A DNA stretch of 64,000 nucleotides from Bacteroidota bacterium (GCA_016868815.1 VGFQ01000002.1:62001-126000); one strand, 5' to 3'. Positions 17,615-27,191 are shown, counted from the first letter of the stretch. The notes: a model not told the origin generated them from the sequence alone. Program-made: numbers and translations.

Positions 17615-18216
17615 ATTTTGACAGTAAAGGTCAGCAAATTTCTGGTTTCGGATATCAACGTTAAAAGGATGCGGTAGCTATGGGTGATCAAGTCTCTTTT
17701 ATATTGCTTCTTTTCAGCTAAATCTTGCGGCCATCATCTAAGATATAAGTTTTTAAGTCGGATACTGACTTTTGAGTGATTGCCCCATGGTGTTTCGATA
17801 AGGGTGACTTTTTTACACCAGCAGGTACTTTCAATTTGCAGATCTCTTCAAGTTTATTCATTGAAATGGCTTACTCACTATTGTGAAACGATTTCTTCAT
17901 TTGCTGGTAGTAGCTAGATTATCAGTTTTTTGAGTGAATGAAAACTAGACAATTATCTGTTTTTGCTTAATGAAATAACCAATGGCCTGACATCTTCTAT
18001 AGGGTCAAATATTTTCTCATTCAAGACAGTATAAGTGCGCGAAATAGTAATCATGGTAGCGACCGGGTAAATAAATTGATTAAGACTGAATATGTCATTT
18101 TGGCGGACGAGAAGCAACAGCCGCCCTATTATCAAGGAGGTGGAGGTCTACTCTTTTGAAGGTATGTGCTACAGGAGGTCTATATTTTTTCGTTTCTTTA
18201 CTATCAAATAGGCTTG
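17615..18216 (+). other. AT-rich intergenic stretch without a supported gene
   Basis: About 600 nt between two divergent genes, clearly richer in A+T than its surroundings. The longest frame is 60 codons on the minus strand (17953-18135) with no recognised motif. It could hold the promoters of both neighbours or be the residue of a decayed insert. I saw no perfect TAnnTTTG element close to either start. Confidence 0.5.
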
Positions 18217-19281
18217 ATGGTACAACGTATGCGACCTGTTGTGCAAAAGATCGAGGAGTCCAGGCTTGATTCTATCACCTTGGAAAACTTACCCTTCGGG
18301 AAGATTTTTTCTGACCACATGCTCGTGGCTGATTTTCGCGATGGCGCCTGGCAGAGCCCTGAGATTATACCGTACGGACCGTTTGAGGTCGATCCATCTA
18401 TATCTACCCTGCATTATGGGCAGGCGATCTTCGAAGGCATGAAAGCTTTCAGAGTACCGGGTGGGGGCATTTCCATTTTTCGTCCTTTAGAAAATTTACG
18501 CCGGTTTCAGCGGTCTGCCGCGCGGATGGAAATGCCGGAGGTATCAGAGGAGCTATTCATCGAAGGGCTCCTGGAACTCATCCGGCTGGATGCTGGCTGG
18601 ATGCCTGATTACCCAGATCACACACTCTATATTCGGCCTTTTATGTTTGCGACGGATTCATACATCGGTGTCCGCCCAGCCGAGACGTATCGTTTCATGA
18701 TTATTCTCTCGCCCTCCGGACCGTTTTTTCTGGAGCCGCAGCGCATTTTTGTCGAAAGCCACTATGTGCGTGCAGTGGCCGGCGGCATTGGCTTTGCCAA
18801 GGCGGCTGGAAACTATGGAGCTTCGATGCATGCCACAGCCTTGGCCCGGGCTAAAGGCTTTGACCAGGTGCTATGGACAGATCCGGTGGAGCACAAATAT
18901 GTACAAGAGATCGGCATGATGAATGTCTTCTTCCGCATCGATGACAGGATCGTGACGCCGAGCCTAGAGGAAGGCACCATCCTTCCTGGGGTGACCCGCT
19001 CTAGCCTCATCACTTTGCTGCGTGACTGGGGGGTGCAGGTAGAGGAGTGCCGGGTATCGATGGATGAACTCGCAGATGCCTACACCCGAGGTCAGCTGAA
19101 GGAGGTCTTCGGTGCTGGCACGGCCGCCAGCGTCTCAATGATCCGGGAACTATCTTACCAAGAGCACTCCATGATTTTCGATGTGAATGCGTTCAGCCTG
19201 GCGCATCGCCTGCGCACCACACTCAAGGGCATTCAGCAGGGGCAGATAGCCGACACGCACGGCTGGATGATGCCCGTCTGA
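18217..19281 (+). CDS. ilvE: Branched-chain amino acid aminotransferase
   Basis: A 354-residue PLP enzyme (fold type IV) exchanging amino groups between Leu/Ile/Val and 2-oxoglutarate. It belongs to the longer, eukaryote-like BCAT group: LPFGKIFSDHMLVADF, LHYGQAIFEGMKAFR and YIRPFMFATDSYIGVRP are typical. The PLP lysine is in GFAKAAGNYGAS, and EIGMMNVFF and EEGTILPGVTRSS follow. The frame opens earlier at 18166, but the extra residues are hydrophobic and unlike the family, so I start at 18217 (18229 is also possible). It is convergent with the methyltransferase gene, 25 nt away. Confidence 0.93.
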   Translation: MVQRMRPVVQKIEESRLDSITLENLPFGKIFSDHMLVADFRDGAWQSPEIIPYGPFEVDPSISTLHYGQAIFEGMKAFRVPGGGISIFRPLENLRRFQRSAARMEMPEVSEELFIEGLLELIRLDAGWMPDYPDHTLYIRPFMFATDSYIGVRPAETYRFMIILSPSGPFFLEPQRIFVESHYVRAVAGGIGFAKAAGNYGASMHATALARAKGFDQVLWTDPVEHKYVQEIGMMNVFFRIDDRIVTPSLEEGTILPGVTRSSLITLLRDWGVQVEECRVSMDELADAYTRGQLKEVFGAGTAASVSMIRELSYQEHSMIFDVNAFSLAHRLRTTLKGIQQGQIADTHGWMMPV

Positions 19282-19306
19282 GAAAATCCTTGGGTATTCG
19301 CTGTAC

Positions 19307-20104
19307 CTAAGAAGATGAAGCCTTTGAATTTAATCTCTGGTGATTTCTCACACGATTGGAGGGTTCATTATTATCGCCCTTGTAGATGAATACCATGTTG
19401 TGATAGAAATGTATCGAGATGATTTTTTTATCAAAATATGTTTCCTGGTATTGTTCGTGGGTGATCTCCTGATGGTTTAAGCAGTCCGTTAGCCCCTTAA
19501 AAAAATTCATGGCAGTGTTGGGGTTGTTCAGGTTGAGACTATCTCCTCCATGGTCTTCCCAATAGGATGTCTGAATGTCTTCAACCACATAGACCCCCCC
19601 ATCTTTCAGATGTGGGAACAGGATTTTAAAGGACTCTATGATGTGTTCGTTGTGATGGCTTCCGTCATCGATGATGACATCGAACGCACCTACCTCGGCT
19701 ATAATGCCCTCCAGAAATGGCTTGTCCACCTGGCTACCTCTGTAAATTTTGATCCGATCCTCTTGGAGGGCAGATTTGTCGTAAATGTCAATTGAATAGA
19801 TTTTCCCCTCTGGGAAGTAGCTCTTCCACATACGGAGCGAGTGGCCTCCCACCAAAGGTCTTTCTTCTCCGCCGACGCCAATTTCCAATAGATTGATCTG
19901 CTTGTTTTTGAAACGGCTCAGATGAGTCATGTAGTGCGGTGTATACCAATGCCCATTTGTTTTATCTGTTCCGAAGAGGTCGGCTAAGATGGTCAGGTTG
20001 TCACTATAAAATGGAGCAAAAAGCTTTGCCACTGTTTTCCTCAGCTTATTTCTTTGCTGGTTCGAAAGTCGGTCTTTGAGATAAGACTTGATGCGATGGT
20101 ACAT
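19307..20104 (-). CDS. Class I SAM-dependent methyltransferase (MycE/macrocin-type)
   Basis: A 265-residue methyltransferase. The SAM site is NLLEIGVGGEERPLVGGHSLRMW, followed by YSIDIYDKS. FDVIIDDGSHHNEHIIESF and GGVYVVEDIQTSYW resemble the metal-binding Asp/His region of MycE-like sugar O-methyltransferases. The opening TDKTNGHWYTPHY is also typical of that group, which often acts on sugars in glycans or antibiotics. The frame opens at 20206, but a well-formed promoter overlaps that codon, so I use Met 20104 (MYHRIKSYLK). Base composition is more AT-rich than its neighbours, suggesting acquisition. Substrate unknown. Confidence 0.8.
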   Translation of the reverse strand: MYHRIKSYLKDRLSNQQRNKLRKTVAKLFAPFYSDNLTILADLFGTDKTNGHWYTPHYMTHLSRFKNKQINLLEIGVGGEERPLVGGHSLRMWKSYFPEGKIYSIDIYDKSALQEDRIKIYRGSQVDKPFLEGIIAEVGAFDVIIDDGSHHNEHIIESFKILFPHLKDGGVYVVEDIQTSYWEDHGGDSLNLNNPNTAMNFFKGLTDCLNHQEITHEQYQETYFDKKIISIHFYHNMVFIYKGDNNEPSNRVRNHQRLNSKASSS

Positions 20105-20205
20105 ATGGGACTTTTTATGACACGATGCTACACATTGCACTCCTTGGAGAGCCCACTTGGAGCGAACATCTTGTTTTGGGGTGCATTCGAGGGTGTTTAG
20201 ATTCA

Positions 20206-20235
20206 TAAACGTATGTAAACCAGCATTATTGTCAA
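20206..20235 (-). promoter_or_regulatory. Promoter of the methyltransferase gene
   Basis: Read on the minus strand, TTG (20235-20233), exactly 19 nt, then TACGTTTA (20213-20206). This fits the Bacteroidota -33/-7 arrangement with one mismatch in the -7 box. Transcription should begin just after 20206, leaving a leader of roughly 90-100 nt before the Met at 20104. Confidence 0.6.
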
Positions 20236-20373
20236 ATAATCAGGCAACCGAACCTCGATCCCTAACCGCTCGTTCCATTCCATTACCGATTGGGGGGCGC
20301 CAATCCTCTGAACAAGGTTCTGCTTCAGCGGTTCTCCCAGGGCGCAGGTGGCAGGCGGGACATAAAAAACATT

Positions 20374-20403
20374 TTGAGACATGGCATAGACACTGTACCT
20401 TTG
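20374..20403 (+). promoter_or_regulatory. Promoter of rpsL-rpsG
   Basis: TTG (20374-20376), 19 nt spacer, TACCTTTG (20396-20403). This is a full match to the Bacteroidota consensus and the best promoter in the window. The rpsL ATG is 22 nt downstream, giving a short leader. It is back to back with the methyltransferase promoter. Confidence 0.85.
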
Positions 20404-20425
20404 CCGTCCTAATAAAATAGGTCGA

Positions 20426-20827
20426 ATGCCAACGATACAGCAACTTGTTAGGAAGGGTCGGGAAATAATTCGCGCCAAGAGCAAGTCGCGTGCCTTAGAG
20501 TCCTGCCCTCAGCGCCGGGGTGTCTGCACGCGTGTGTACACTACCACCCCCAAAAAGCCAAATTCTGCCCTACGGAAAGTCGCCAAGGTTCGCCTGACTA
20601 ATAAGGTTGAAGTTATCGCCTATATTCCCGGCGAAGGCCATAATCTTCAGGAGCATTCCATTGTACTAATTAGAGGTGGACGGGTTAAGGATCTTCCAGG
20701 CGTTCGTTACCACATTGTCCGTGGCAGTCTCGACACGGCCGGTGTCAAGGATCGCAAGAAGAGCCGTTCCAAGTACGGCACCAAGCGGGACAAGAAGGGA
20801 GCTGCCAAGCCAGCAGGTAAAAAATGA
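20426..20827 (+). CDS. rpsL: 30S ribosomal protein S12
   Basis: A 133-residue decoding-centre protein. It starts [15 protein letters not shown] and contains the universal [31 protein letters not shown], with the unmutated Lys of TTPKKPNS where streptomycin resistance changes arise, and [21 protein letters not shown] near the C-terminus. The tail is Lys/Gly/Ala-rich ([16 protein letters not shown]), slightly longer than in E. coli. It is followed 23 nt later by rpsG. Confidence 0.98.
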   Translation: MPTIQQLVRKGREIIRAKSKSRALESCPQRRGVCTRVYTTTPKKPNSALRKVAKVRLTNKVEVIAYIPGEGHNLQEHSIVLIRGGRVKDLPGVRYHIVRGSLDTAGVKDRKKSRSKYGTKRDKKGAAKPAGKK

Positions 20828-20850
20828 TCCATCCCAGTAATTTCTGAGAC

Positions 20851-21318
20851 ATGAGAAAAGCCAGAGCCAAGAAACTTCCACTCGCCCCAGATCCAAGGTT
20901 TAACGACACCTTGGTGAGTCGTTTTGTCAATAATTTGATGTGGCAAGGTAAAAAAGGTGCCTCCCTGACCATCTTCTACGATGCAATCGATAAGGTTGCC
21001 AAGCAGACAGGGGAGAATGGATACGAAGTATGGCGTAAGGCGCTTGCCAATGTGACGCCCGGCGTGGAAGTTAGGAGCCGCCGCATCGGTGGAGCTACCT
21101 TCCAGATCCCCACGGAGGTTCGCGCTGACCGTAAAACTTCGCTCAGCATCAAGTGGCTGATCCGATTTGCCCGGGAGCGCAATGGCAGGAGCATGGCTGA
21201 CAAACTTGCTAATGAGATTGTGGCTGCAAGTAAGGGAGAAGGCGGCGCCTTTAAAAAGAAAGAAGATACCCATCGGATGGCAGAGGCCAATAAGGCGTTT
21301 GCCCACTTCCGGGTATAA
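20851..21318 (+). CDS. rpsG: 30S ribosomal protein S7
   Basis: A 155-residue primary assembly protein of the 30S head, contacting 16S rRNA near the E site. It starts [27 protein letters not shown] and contains [20 protein letters not shown] and [18 protein letters not shown], both S7 hallmarks. The last 15 residues ([15 protein letters not shown]) are conserved. An intrinsic terminator follows directly, so here S12-S7 form a closed two-gene unit separate from fusA. Confidence 0.98.
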   Translation: MRKARAKKLPLAPDPRFNDTLVSRFVNNLMWQGKKGASLTIFYDAIDKVAKQTGENGYEVWRKALANVTPGVEVRSRRIGGATFQIPTEVRADRKTSLSIKWLIRFARERNGRSMADKLANEIVAASKGEGGAFKKKEDTHRMAEANKAFAHFRV

Positions 21319-21341
21319 TGCAATGTATAAAATCAATAAGG

Positions 21342-21366
21342 AGCCGGGCATATGTCCGGCTTTTTT
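21342..21366 (+). terminator. Rho-independent terminator after rpsG
   Basis: A hairpin with arms AGCCGG (21342-21347) and CCGGCT (21356-21361) around an 8-nt, partly self-complementary CATATG-containing loop, with a T6 run at 21361-21366. It starts 23 nt after the rpsG stop. Confidence 0.85.
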
Positions 21367-21416
21367 CTGTCGGGCGCTCACAGAATCGGCTTTTCTAATC
21401 TTTTCGTATTAATACA

Positions 21417-21424
21417 TACCTTTG
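21417..21424 (+). promoter_or_regulatory. Promoter -7 element of fusA
   Basis: TACCTTTG, an exact match, lies 140 nt before the fusA ATG. The -33 region is T-rich (around 21391-21406) but has no TTG at ideal spacing. It implies a long untranslated leader of about 130 nt. Confidence 0.7.
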
Positions 21425-21443
21425 CGCCCGTAAAAAGTCAAAA

Positions 21444-21508
21444 CATCATCCTCTCAACACTGGTTGTGCATCATCATACAATTGTGCCCTGTGTCCTTAG
21501 GATGATGC
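21444..21508 (+). promoter_or_regulatory. fusA leader with mutually exclusive hairpins
   Basis: Within the predicted leader, CATCATCCT (21444-21452) is the exact reverse complement of AGGATGATG (21499-21507). A second copy, GCATCATC (21468-21475), is the exact reverse complement of GATGATGC (21501-21508). Both 5' arms compete for the same 3' arm, so two alternative structures can form. This looks like an attenuator or protein/ligand-responsive switch, but no known riboswitch is recognised and a chance repeat is possible. Confidence 0.4.
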
Positions 21509-21564
21509 GTCTTGCACTAGCTGGAGACGTAATATTTTCATGACATACCAATAATGAAATAGGC

Positions 21565-23709
21565 ATGGCTGACTTGAAATTTCAACGGAACTTCGGTATT
21601 GCTGCACACATCGACGCTGGCAAGACAACGACTACGGAGCGCATTTTGTATTACACTGGAATGTCGCATAAGATCGGAGAGGTCCATGACGGGGCTGCTA
21701 CGACCGACTGGATGGAGCAGGAAAAGGAGCGAGGCATTACCATCACTTCTGCAGCTGTCACCTGTTATTGGAATTTTCCCACCGCTCAGGGACAGGCCAT
21801 CCCGGACACCAAGAAGTATAAGTTTAACATCATCGACACGCCTGGCCACGTTGACTTCACCGTGGAGGTGGAGCGTTCCATGCGCGTACTCGACGGACTT
21901 GTGGCACTTTTCTCTGCAGTAGACGGTGTCGAGCCACAGTCTGAGACGGTTTGGCGCCAGGCCAATCGGTACAAAGTGCCCCGACTGGGTTTTGTCAACA
22001 AAATGGACCGAGCCGGTGCTGATTTCCTGAATGTGGTCAAGCAAGTACGAGAGATGCTAGGGGCTAAGTCTGTACCATTGCAGTTGCCCATCGGTGCGGA
22101 AGATCACTTCCGTGGGATTGTAGACCTGGTCTCCATGAAAGGGATCATTTGGAACGACACCACCCAAGGAATGACCTACGACATTGTTGCCATCCCCGAG
22201 GATATGCGGGAGGAGGTCGACTATTGGCGCGGTCAGCTCATCGAGGCGGTGGCGGAATACGACGACACCCTCATGGAGAAGTTTTTCGAAGATCCCGAAT
22301 CCATCAGCGAAGAGGAGATCCACGAAGCCATCCGGAAGGCGACGATCGATATGACCATCGTTCCCATGCTCTGTGGTTCCTCCTTTAAGAACAAAGGCGT
22401 GCAGACTACATTGGACTGTGTGGTGAGATACCTGCCCAGCCCCCTCGACATCGAGGCCATTCGAGGCATCCATCCCGACACTGGCGACGAGATTTCCCGT
22501 AGACCCGATTCCAAGGAGCCTTTTGCTGCCCTGGCCTTCAAGATCATGACAGATCCATTTGTAGGCCGACTCGCCTTCTTCCGCTGCTACAGTGGCAAGT
22601 TGGATGCAGGTTCTTATGTCCTCAATGTCCGTAGCGGAAAGAATGAGCGCATCAGTCGGATCATGCAGATGCATGCCAACAAGCAGAACCCCATCGAGAT
22701 GATTGAGGCTGGGGACATCGGTGCGGCAGTAGGTTTCAAAGAAATCAAAACCGGAGATACGCTCTGCGACGAGAACAATCCGATAGTTCTCGAAAATATG
22801 TTCATCCCGGAGCCAGTGATCTCGGTGGCCGTCGAGCCAAAGGCACAGGCCGACGTCGACAGGATGGGTATGTCCATCGCCAAACTGGTTGAGGAAGATC
22901 CCACACTCCGAGTCAAGACCGACGAGGAGACAGGGCAGACCATACTCAGCGGCATGGGCGAATTGCATCTCGAGATCATCGTTGACCGCATGCGCCGTGA
23001 ATTCAAAGTGGAAGTAAATCAGGGCGCGCCCATGGTGGCGTATAAAGAGGCCTTTCATGCCACTGTCCAACACCGGGAGACGCTCAAGAAGCAGACCGGC
23101 GGCCGAGGCAAGTTTGCAGACATCCAGTTCGATCTAGGCCCTGCCGATGAAGAATGGCTCAAGGAAAACCCCGGCAAGCAAATGCAGTTTGTGAACGATA
23201 TTTTCGGTGGGTCCATTCCCCGCGAGTTCGTCCCGGCCATCCAGAAAGGGTTTGAGAACTCTATGTCTAACGGCGTGCTGGCCAATTACCCGGTGGAGCA
23301 TATGAAGATCCGTGTGTTCGATGGCAGCTTCCATGCGGTGGACTCTGATTCCATGTCATTCGAACTCTGTGCCAAAGCTGGCTTCCGGGAGGCTGCTCGC
23401 AAGGCAAAGCCCGTGCTGCTGGAGCCGATTATGAAAGTTGAAGTCATCACGCCCGAGCAGTACATGGGTGATGTCACTGGCGACTTAAACCGTCGCCGCG
23501 GAATGCTCGAAGGAATGGACAGCCGCGCAGGCGCCCAGGTAATCAAAGCTAAAGTCCCTCTGAGCGAGATGTTCGGCTACGTCACCCAGCTTCGCTCGCT
23601 TTCCTCAGGCCGCGCGACGTCCACCATGGAATTCTCACATTACTCGCCTGCCCCGAATAATATCGCCGAAGAGGTGATCGCCAAGGTGAAAGGACGACAG
23701 AATGGCTGA
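21565..23709 (+). CDS. fusA: Elongation factor G
   Basis: A 714-residue translational GTPase driving ribosomal translocation. The G domain shows the P-loop [14 protein letters not shown] (residues 15-28), switch segment [20 protein letters not shown] and [10 protein letters not shown]. Domains III-V follow, including [15 protein letters not shown], and domain IV with the conserved [21 protein letters not shown]. Length fits the canonical single-copy EF-G, not a LepA or tetracycline-protection type. It is transcribed from its own promoter after the rpsG terminator, with a long leader. Confidence 0.98.
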   Translation: MADLKFQRNFGIAAHIDAGKTTTTERILYYTGMSHKIGEVHDGAATTDWMEQEKERGITITSAAVTCYWNFPTAQGQAIPDTKKYKFNIIDTPGHVDFTVEVERSMRVLDGLVALFSAVDGVEPQSETVWRQANRYKVPRLGFVNKMDRAGADFLNVVKQVREMLGAKSVPLQLPIGAEDHFRGIVDLVSMKGIIWNDTTQGMTYDIVAIPEDMREEVDYWRGQLIEAVAEYDDTLMEKFFEDPESISEEEIHEAIRKATIDMTIVPMLCGSSFKNKGVQTTLDCVVRYLPSPLDIEAIRGIHPDTGDEISRRPDSKEPFAALAFKIMTDPFVGRLAFFRCYSGKLDAGSYVLNVRSGKNERISRIMQMHANKQNPIEMIEAGDIGAAVGFKEIKTGDTLCDENNPIVLENMFIPEPVISVAVEPKAQADVDRMGMSIAKLVEEDPTLRVKTDEETGQTILSGMGELHLEIIVDRMRREFKVEVNQGAPMVAYKEAFHATVQHRETLKKQTGGRGKFADIQFDLGPADEEWLKENPGKQMQFVNDIFGGSIPREFVPAIQKGFENSMSNGVLANYPVEHMKIRVFDGSFHAVDSDSMSFELCAKAGFREAARKAKPVLLEPIMKVEVITPEQYMGDVTGDLNRRRGMLEGMDSRAGAQVIKAKVPLSEMFGYVTQLRSLSSGRATSTMEFSHYSPAPNNIAEEVIAKVKGRQNG

Positions 23710-23732
23710 GCCCCTTGCAAGGCTAAATTTCC

Positions 23733-23764
23733 CCAAAGGCCCCCCTCCGGTGCCCTTTGGTCTT
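23733..23764 (+). terminator. Possible terminator after fusA
   Basis: Arms CCAAAGG (23733-23739) and CCTTTGG (23754-23760) form a 7 bp stem 23 nt after the fusA stop, followed only by TCTT. The weak T run makes termination uncertain. Confidence 0.45.
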
Positions 23765-23797
23765 TAAGGCCAGCCGGTAAAAAAAAACAAGTTTTCC

Positions 23798-23828
23798 TTG
23801 GCTTATATGCCTTTGGTCCCTACCTTTG
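23798..23828 (+). promoter_or_regulatory. Promoter of the S10-spc operon
   Basis: TTG (23798-23800), 20 nt, TACCTTTG (23821-23828); a full consensus match. The rpsJ ATG is 27 nt downstream. It probably drives all genes from rpsJ to map, as I see no strong element inside. Confidence 0.85.
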
Positions 23829-23855
23829 CACTCCCATTGAATGGTGTAAAATTTT

Positions 23856-24161
23856 ATGTCCCAACGAATCCGAATCAAACTGCAGTCTTACGACCACAGT
23901 CTAGTGGACAAGTCGGCCGAGAAAATCGTGAAGACTGTTCGTAGTACGGGTGCCGTTGTCACAGGTCCGATCCCTCTGCCCACCAGGAAGAAAATTTTTA
24001 CTGTACTGCGGTCGCCGCATGTGAATAAAAAAGCAAGGGAGCAATTCCAGCTCAGCATGCACAAAAGGCTGCTAGATATATACACCTCCTCTTCCCGCAC
24101 GGTAGATGCCCTAAGCAAGCTCGACCTGCCTAGCGGGGTGGATGTGGAGATAAAGGCTTGA
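23856..24161 (+). CDS. rpsJ: 30S ribosomal protein S10
   Basis: A 101-residue small-subunit protein of the 30S head that also serves as NusE in antitermination. It starts [25 protein letters not shown] and carries [34 protein letters not shown] and the closing [16 protein letters not shown]. First gene of the long ribosomal operon. It is separated from rplC by 252 nt, far more than other gaps in the operon. Confidence 0.98.
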   Translation: MSQRIRIKLQSYDHSLVDKSAEKIVKTVRSTGAVVTGPIPLPTRKKIFTVLRSPHVNKKAREQFQLSMHKRLLDIYTSSSRTVDALSKLDLPSGVDVEIKA

Positions 24162-24413
24162 CCATGTACGGTCTATGGTAGTTACTACCAGTTGACCGGT
24201 CTCGGTTCTCGCGCAGGGGATCGGGTAGATAAATAAAAATAGAAGTTCCTACGGGGACCTCAAATATGAACAAGCCCTTCGAGGTTTGTTTACCGCCGGC
24301 ACTTCCCTCCATTAGAAGGATTCAGGGATAAGTCCGATGGCAAACTGGGATTGAAGACGGGAGGTCATCCACCCGCTGTCCCGATGACCAAAAGGGGTAA
24401 AATAGTAAATGTC
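24162..24413 (+). promoter_or_regulatory. Long structured spacer between rpsJ and rplC
   Basis: 252 nt without a convincing gene. Perfect inverted repeats include GGTAGT/ACTACC around a single base (24177-24189). GGTCATC (24363-24369) pairs with GATGACC (24383-24389), giving a 7 bp stem with a 13 nt loop that ends 24 nt before the rplC ATG. The position suggests a regulatory leader for L3 and downstream genes, for example a ribosomal-protein binding site. No known leader family is recognised. Confidence 0.4.
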
Positions 24414-25031
24414 ATGAAAGGAATCATCGGCAGGAAAATTGGGATGACCAGCGTCTTCGGTACAGACGGCAACCAATTGGCTTGTACCATCATCGAAGCA
24501 GGGCCTTGCGTGGTCACTCAGGTAAAAACAGCAGAAACAGACGGATATACAGCCCTACAGATAGCATTTGAAGACAAGAGAGAGAAGCACAGCAATCGTT
24601 CTGAGAAAGGTCATTTTTCAAAGTCATCCTCTTCTCCAAAGAAAGTCCTTCGTGAATTTCGTGATTTTTCGCCTGCCAAATCCCTGGGAGAAGCCATCAC
24701 CTTAGATATTTTCTCCGAAGGTGAAAAGGTCGATGTAGTCGGTACCTCTAAGGGCAAAGGCTTCCAGGGGGTGGTACGTCGGCATGGCTTCAGTGGGGTG
24801 GGTGAGCAGTCGCACGGCCAGCACGACCGCCAGCGGGCGCCAGGCTCCATCGGCAACTCATCCGACGCATCCAGGGTTTTCAAGGGCGTGCGAATGGCGG
24901 GCCGTATGGGGGCTGACCGTGTCAAAGCACGCAACCTAAAGGTCGTCAAACTGATGCCGGAGCGCAATTACATCCTGGTCGAAGGGTCCGTACCAGGGCA
25001 CAATGGATCGATAGTTCTCATCCAGAAATAA
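24414..25031 (+). CDS. rplC: 50S ribosomal protein L3
   Basis: A 205-residue early-assembly protein near the peptidyl-transferase centre. I start at [16 protein letters not shown], the canonical N-terminus; the frame opens at 24351 but those residues do not match the family. The conserved loop [24 protein letters not shown] is equivalent to the GxxxSHGxxxxHRxPGSIG region of other L3 proteins, and [16 protein letters not shown] follows. It sits 17 nt before rplD. Confidence 0.97.
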   Translation: MKGIIGRKIGMTSVFGTDGNQLACTIIEAGPCVVTQVKTAETDGYTALQIAFEDKREKHSNRSEKGHFSKSSSSPKKVLREFRDFSPAKSLGEAITLDIFSEGEKVDVVGTSKGKGFQGVVRRHGFSGVGEQSHGQHDRQRAPGSIGNSSDASRVFKGVRMAGRMGADRVKARNLKVVKLMPERNYILVEGSVPGHNGSIVLIQK

Positions 25032-25048
25032 TCTCCAACAGGTACTCC

Positions 25049-25678
25049 ATGCAAGCAGACGTATTGAACACCAGTGGCGGAAAGACCGGAAGGTCCGTCG
25101 AATTGCCTGATGACATCTTTGGCATCGAGCCTAACGAGCATGCCATCTGGTTGGCCGTAAAGCAGTACCTGGCAGCTCAGCACCAGGGGACGCATAAAGT
25201 AAAGACTCGTGCCGAGGTACATGGTGCCAGCCGGAAGCTGCACCGTCAAAAAGGCACGGGGGGCTCACGTAAGGGTAACATCCGCAATCCACTCTACAAG
25301 GGTGGTGGAACCATTTTCGGCCCTAAGCCCCATGGTTATGGCATTAAGCTCAACCGCAAGGTGAAAGACCTGGCAAAGATGAGTGCCCTGAGCCAAAAGG
25401 CACGGGAGCAAGCCATCGTGGTGGTCGAGGATATGTCTATGGACGCACCCCGTACCAAGACTTTTGCCGCGATGCTGAAGGCATTGTCCGTATTAGACAA
25501 GAAAGCCCTATATGTGACGGCGGAAGTATTGGATACCGTGTATGCAAGTGCCCGAAATATCCCATCCGTCCTGCCGACCATATTATCGGATGTGAATACA
25601 TACGACATCATGAATGCCGACGTGCTGGTATTCACCGAATCAGCTGCCGCATTGTTCATCGAAGAGGAGGCTGCCTGA
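25049..25678 (+). CDS. rplD: 50S ribosomal protein L4
   Basis: A 209-residue protein lining the exit tunnel; in E. coli it also represses its own operon. The extended loop is seen in TRAEVHGASRKLHRQKGTGGSRKG and IFGPKPHGYGIKLNRKVK. The C-terminal domain ends in NTYDIMNADVLVFTESA, as is typical. If the organism uses L4 autoregulation, the odd rpsJ-rplC spacer would be one place to look, but nothing here shows it. Confidence 0.97.
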   Translation: MQADVLNTSGGKTGRSVELPDDIFGIEPNEHAIWLAVKQYLAAQHQGTHKVKTRAEVHGASRKLHRQKGTGGSRKGNIRNPLYKGGGTIFGPKPHGYGIKLNRKVKDLAKMSALSQKAREQAIVVVEDMSMDAPRTKTFAAMLKALSVLDKKALYVTAEVLDTVYASARNIPSVLPTILSDVNTYDIMNADVLVFTESAAALFIEEEAA

Positions 25679-25709
25679 GCAGGAATAGAACTGATACAAC
25701 AGAACAGAC

Positions 25710-26009
25710 ATGAAACTCGCTGACATACTCATCAAACCCATCCTCTCGGAAAAATCCAACGCTCTGCAGGAGCAGCGTGGGGTTTACTCTTTCCGGGTGG
25801 ACCGTAAAGCCAACAAGCTGGAGATAAAAAAAGCCATAGAGACTTTCTATGGGGTAAACGTTGCAGAGGTCCGTACGCTCACGGCACCTTCTAAGAGCAA
25901 GTCGCGCATGACCAAGGCAGGGGTCATCTCTGGGCGCAAGCCCGGCTATAAAAAAGCGTTGGTGAAACTGGCGGAAGGTGAAAGCATCGATCTCTATTCA
26001 AACATCTGA
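25710..26009 (+). CDS. rplW: 50S ribosomal protein L23
   Basis: A 99-residue protein at the exit tunnel rim that docks trigger factor and SRP. It begins MKLADILIKPILSEKSNALQ, with the family pattern KANKLEIKKAIETFYGVNVAEVRTL and a basic loop GRKPGYKKALVKL. Gaps of about 30-40 nt to neighbours, standard order L4-L23-L2. Confidence 0.97.
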   Translation: MKLADILIKPILSEKSNALQEQRGVYSFRVDRKANKLEIKKAIETFYGVNVAEVRTLTAPSKSKSRMTKAGVISGRKPGYKKALVKLAEGESIDLYSNI

Positions 26010-26046
26010 TTAGGAGCAAATGCTTCGCAGGTCAAAATAAAAGATT

Positions 26047-26886
26047 ATGGCACTGAAGAAATTTAAACCCATCACAGCCGGCACCCGCTGGAGGATTGGG
26101 AACGCCTACGCTGAGGTGACAGCTGATGCCCCTGAAAAGTCGCTGGTAGAGCGGGTGAAAGGCTCAGGAGGCCGGAACTTCCAGGGCCGTCGTGCCATGC
26201 GTTATATCGGTGGCGGGCATCGCAAGCTCTATCGTGTCATCGACTTCAAGCGCGACAAGCATGGCATTGAGGCAAAGGTCGCCTCCATTGAGTATGACCC
26301 CAACCGCACGGCCTTCATCGCACTTCTTAACTACACAGATGGGGAGAAGCGCTATATCCTTGCCCCGCAGGGGCTGGTGGTGGGAGCTACTGTCGTCAGC
26401 GGTGATGCCGTTGCCCCCGAGATTGGAAATGCGCTTATGTTGCGGAATATGCCCCTGGGTACCAATGTCCACAATATTGAAATGCAGCCTGGCCAGGGCG
26501 GTAAGATCGCCCGCAGCGCGGGCTCCTCTGCACAACTGACCAACAAAGAAGAGAAATACGCTGTGCTGAAGATGCCTTCAGGTGAACTCCGTAAGATTCT
26601 GATCAATTGCTATGCATCTGTAGGCGTGATCTCCAATTCAGATCACAACCTGCAGAGCATGGGTAAGGCAGGCCGCAACCGCTGGAAAGGAATCCGTCCC
26701 CGCAACCGTGGTGTCGCTATGAACCCTGTCGACCATCCGATGGGTGGTGGTGAAGGCAAAGCCTCCGGTGGCCATCCACGCAGTCGCACCGGTAAGTACG
26801 CCAAGGGCGAGAAGACGCGTACTAAGGGTAAGGGCACGGATAAGTTCATCCTGCAGCGCCGTGATGGTAAAAAACTAGCTAAGTAA
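26047..26886 (+). CDS. rplB: 50S ribosomal protein L2
   Basis: A 279-residue 23S rRNA-binding protein needed for subunit joining and peptidyl transfer. It begins [16 protein letters not shown] and holds KSGGRN-type text as [20 protein letters not shown], plus the C-terminal core [29 protein letters not shown] with the conserved His of [10 protein letters not shown]. The C-terminus is Lys-rich. Initiation lacks a Shine-Dalgarno sequence. Confidence 0.98.
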   Translation: MALKKFKPITAGTRWRIGNAYAEVTADAPEKSLVERVKGSGGRNFQGRRAMRYIGGGHRKLYRVIDFKRDKHGIEAKVASIEYDPNRTAFIALLNYTDGEKRYILAPQGLVVGATVVSGDAVAPEIGNALMLRNMPLGTNVHNIEMQPGQGGKIARSAGSSAQLTNKEEKYAVLKMPSGELRKILINCYASVGVISNSDHNLQSMGKAGRNRWKGIRPRNRGVAMNPVDHPMGGGEGKASGGHPRSRTGKYAKGEKTRTKGKGTDKFILQRRDGKKLAK

Positions 26887-26921
26887 GACTTCAGAACCCC
26901 CAAGGAAATACGAAACTCAAT

Positions 26922-27191
26922 ATGGCTCGTTCAATTAAAAAAGGACCCTACGTAGACGCCAAGCTGGAAGGCAAGGTGAATGCTATGAATGAAGGGAAGA
27001 ACAAGAAGACAGCTATGAAGACCTGGAGCCGTCGAAGCACCATCACGCCGGACTTTGTCGGGCATACCTTTGCGGTACACAACGGCAATAAGTTCATACC
27101 TGTCTATGTGACGGAGTTTATGGTAGGGCATAAGCTCGGTGAGTTTGCCCCCACACGAAATTTCAAAGGTCACTCGAGCAAGAAAACCTAA
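26922..27191 (+). CDS. rpsS: 30S ribosomal protein S19
   Basis: An 89-residue protein of the 30S head next to S13 and the inter-subunit bridge. It starts [19 protein letters not shown] and shows [46 protein letters not shown] split over the usual positions. It ends with the basic FKGHSSKKT. Standard place between L2 and L22. Confidence 0.98.
   Translation: MARSIKKGPYVDAKLEGKVNAMNEGKNKKTAMKTWSRRSTITPDFVGHTFAVHNGNKFIPVYVTEFMVGHKLGEFAPTRNFKGHSSKKT

Noticed and set aside
17953..18135. 60-codon minus-strand frame in the AT-rich stretch
   Set aside because: No recognised motif and no start context. It may be a gene remnant, but that cannot be shown.
21352..21543. 63-codon frame in the fusA leader
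   Set aside because: It begins inside the rpsG terminator and before the fusA promoter, so it would not be on one transcript.
22057..23073. Long minus-strand frame opposite fusA
   Set aside because: A shadow of the strong codon bias of fusA; no independent family resemblance.
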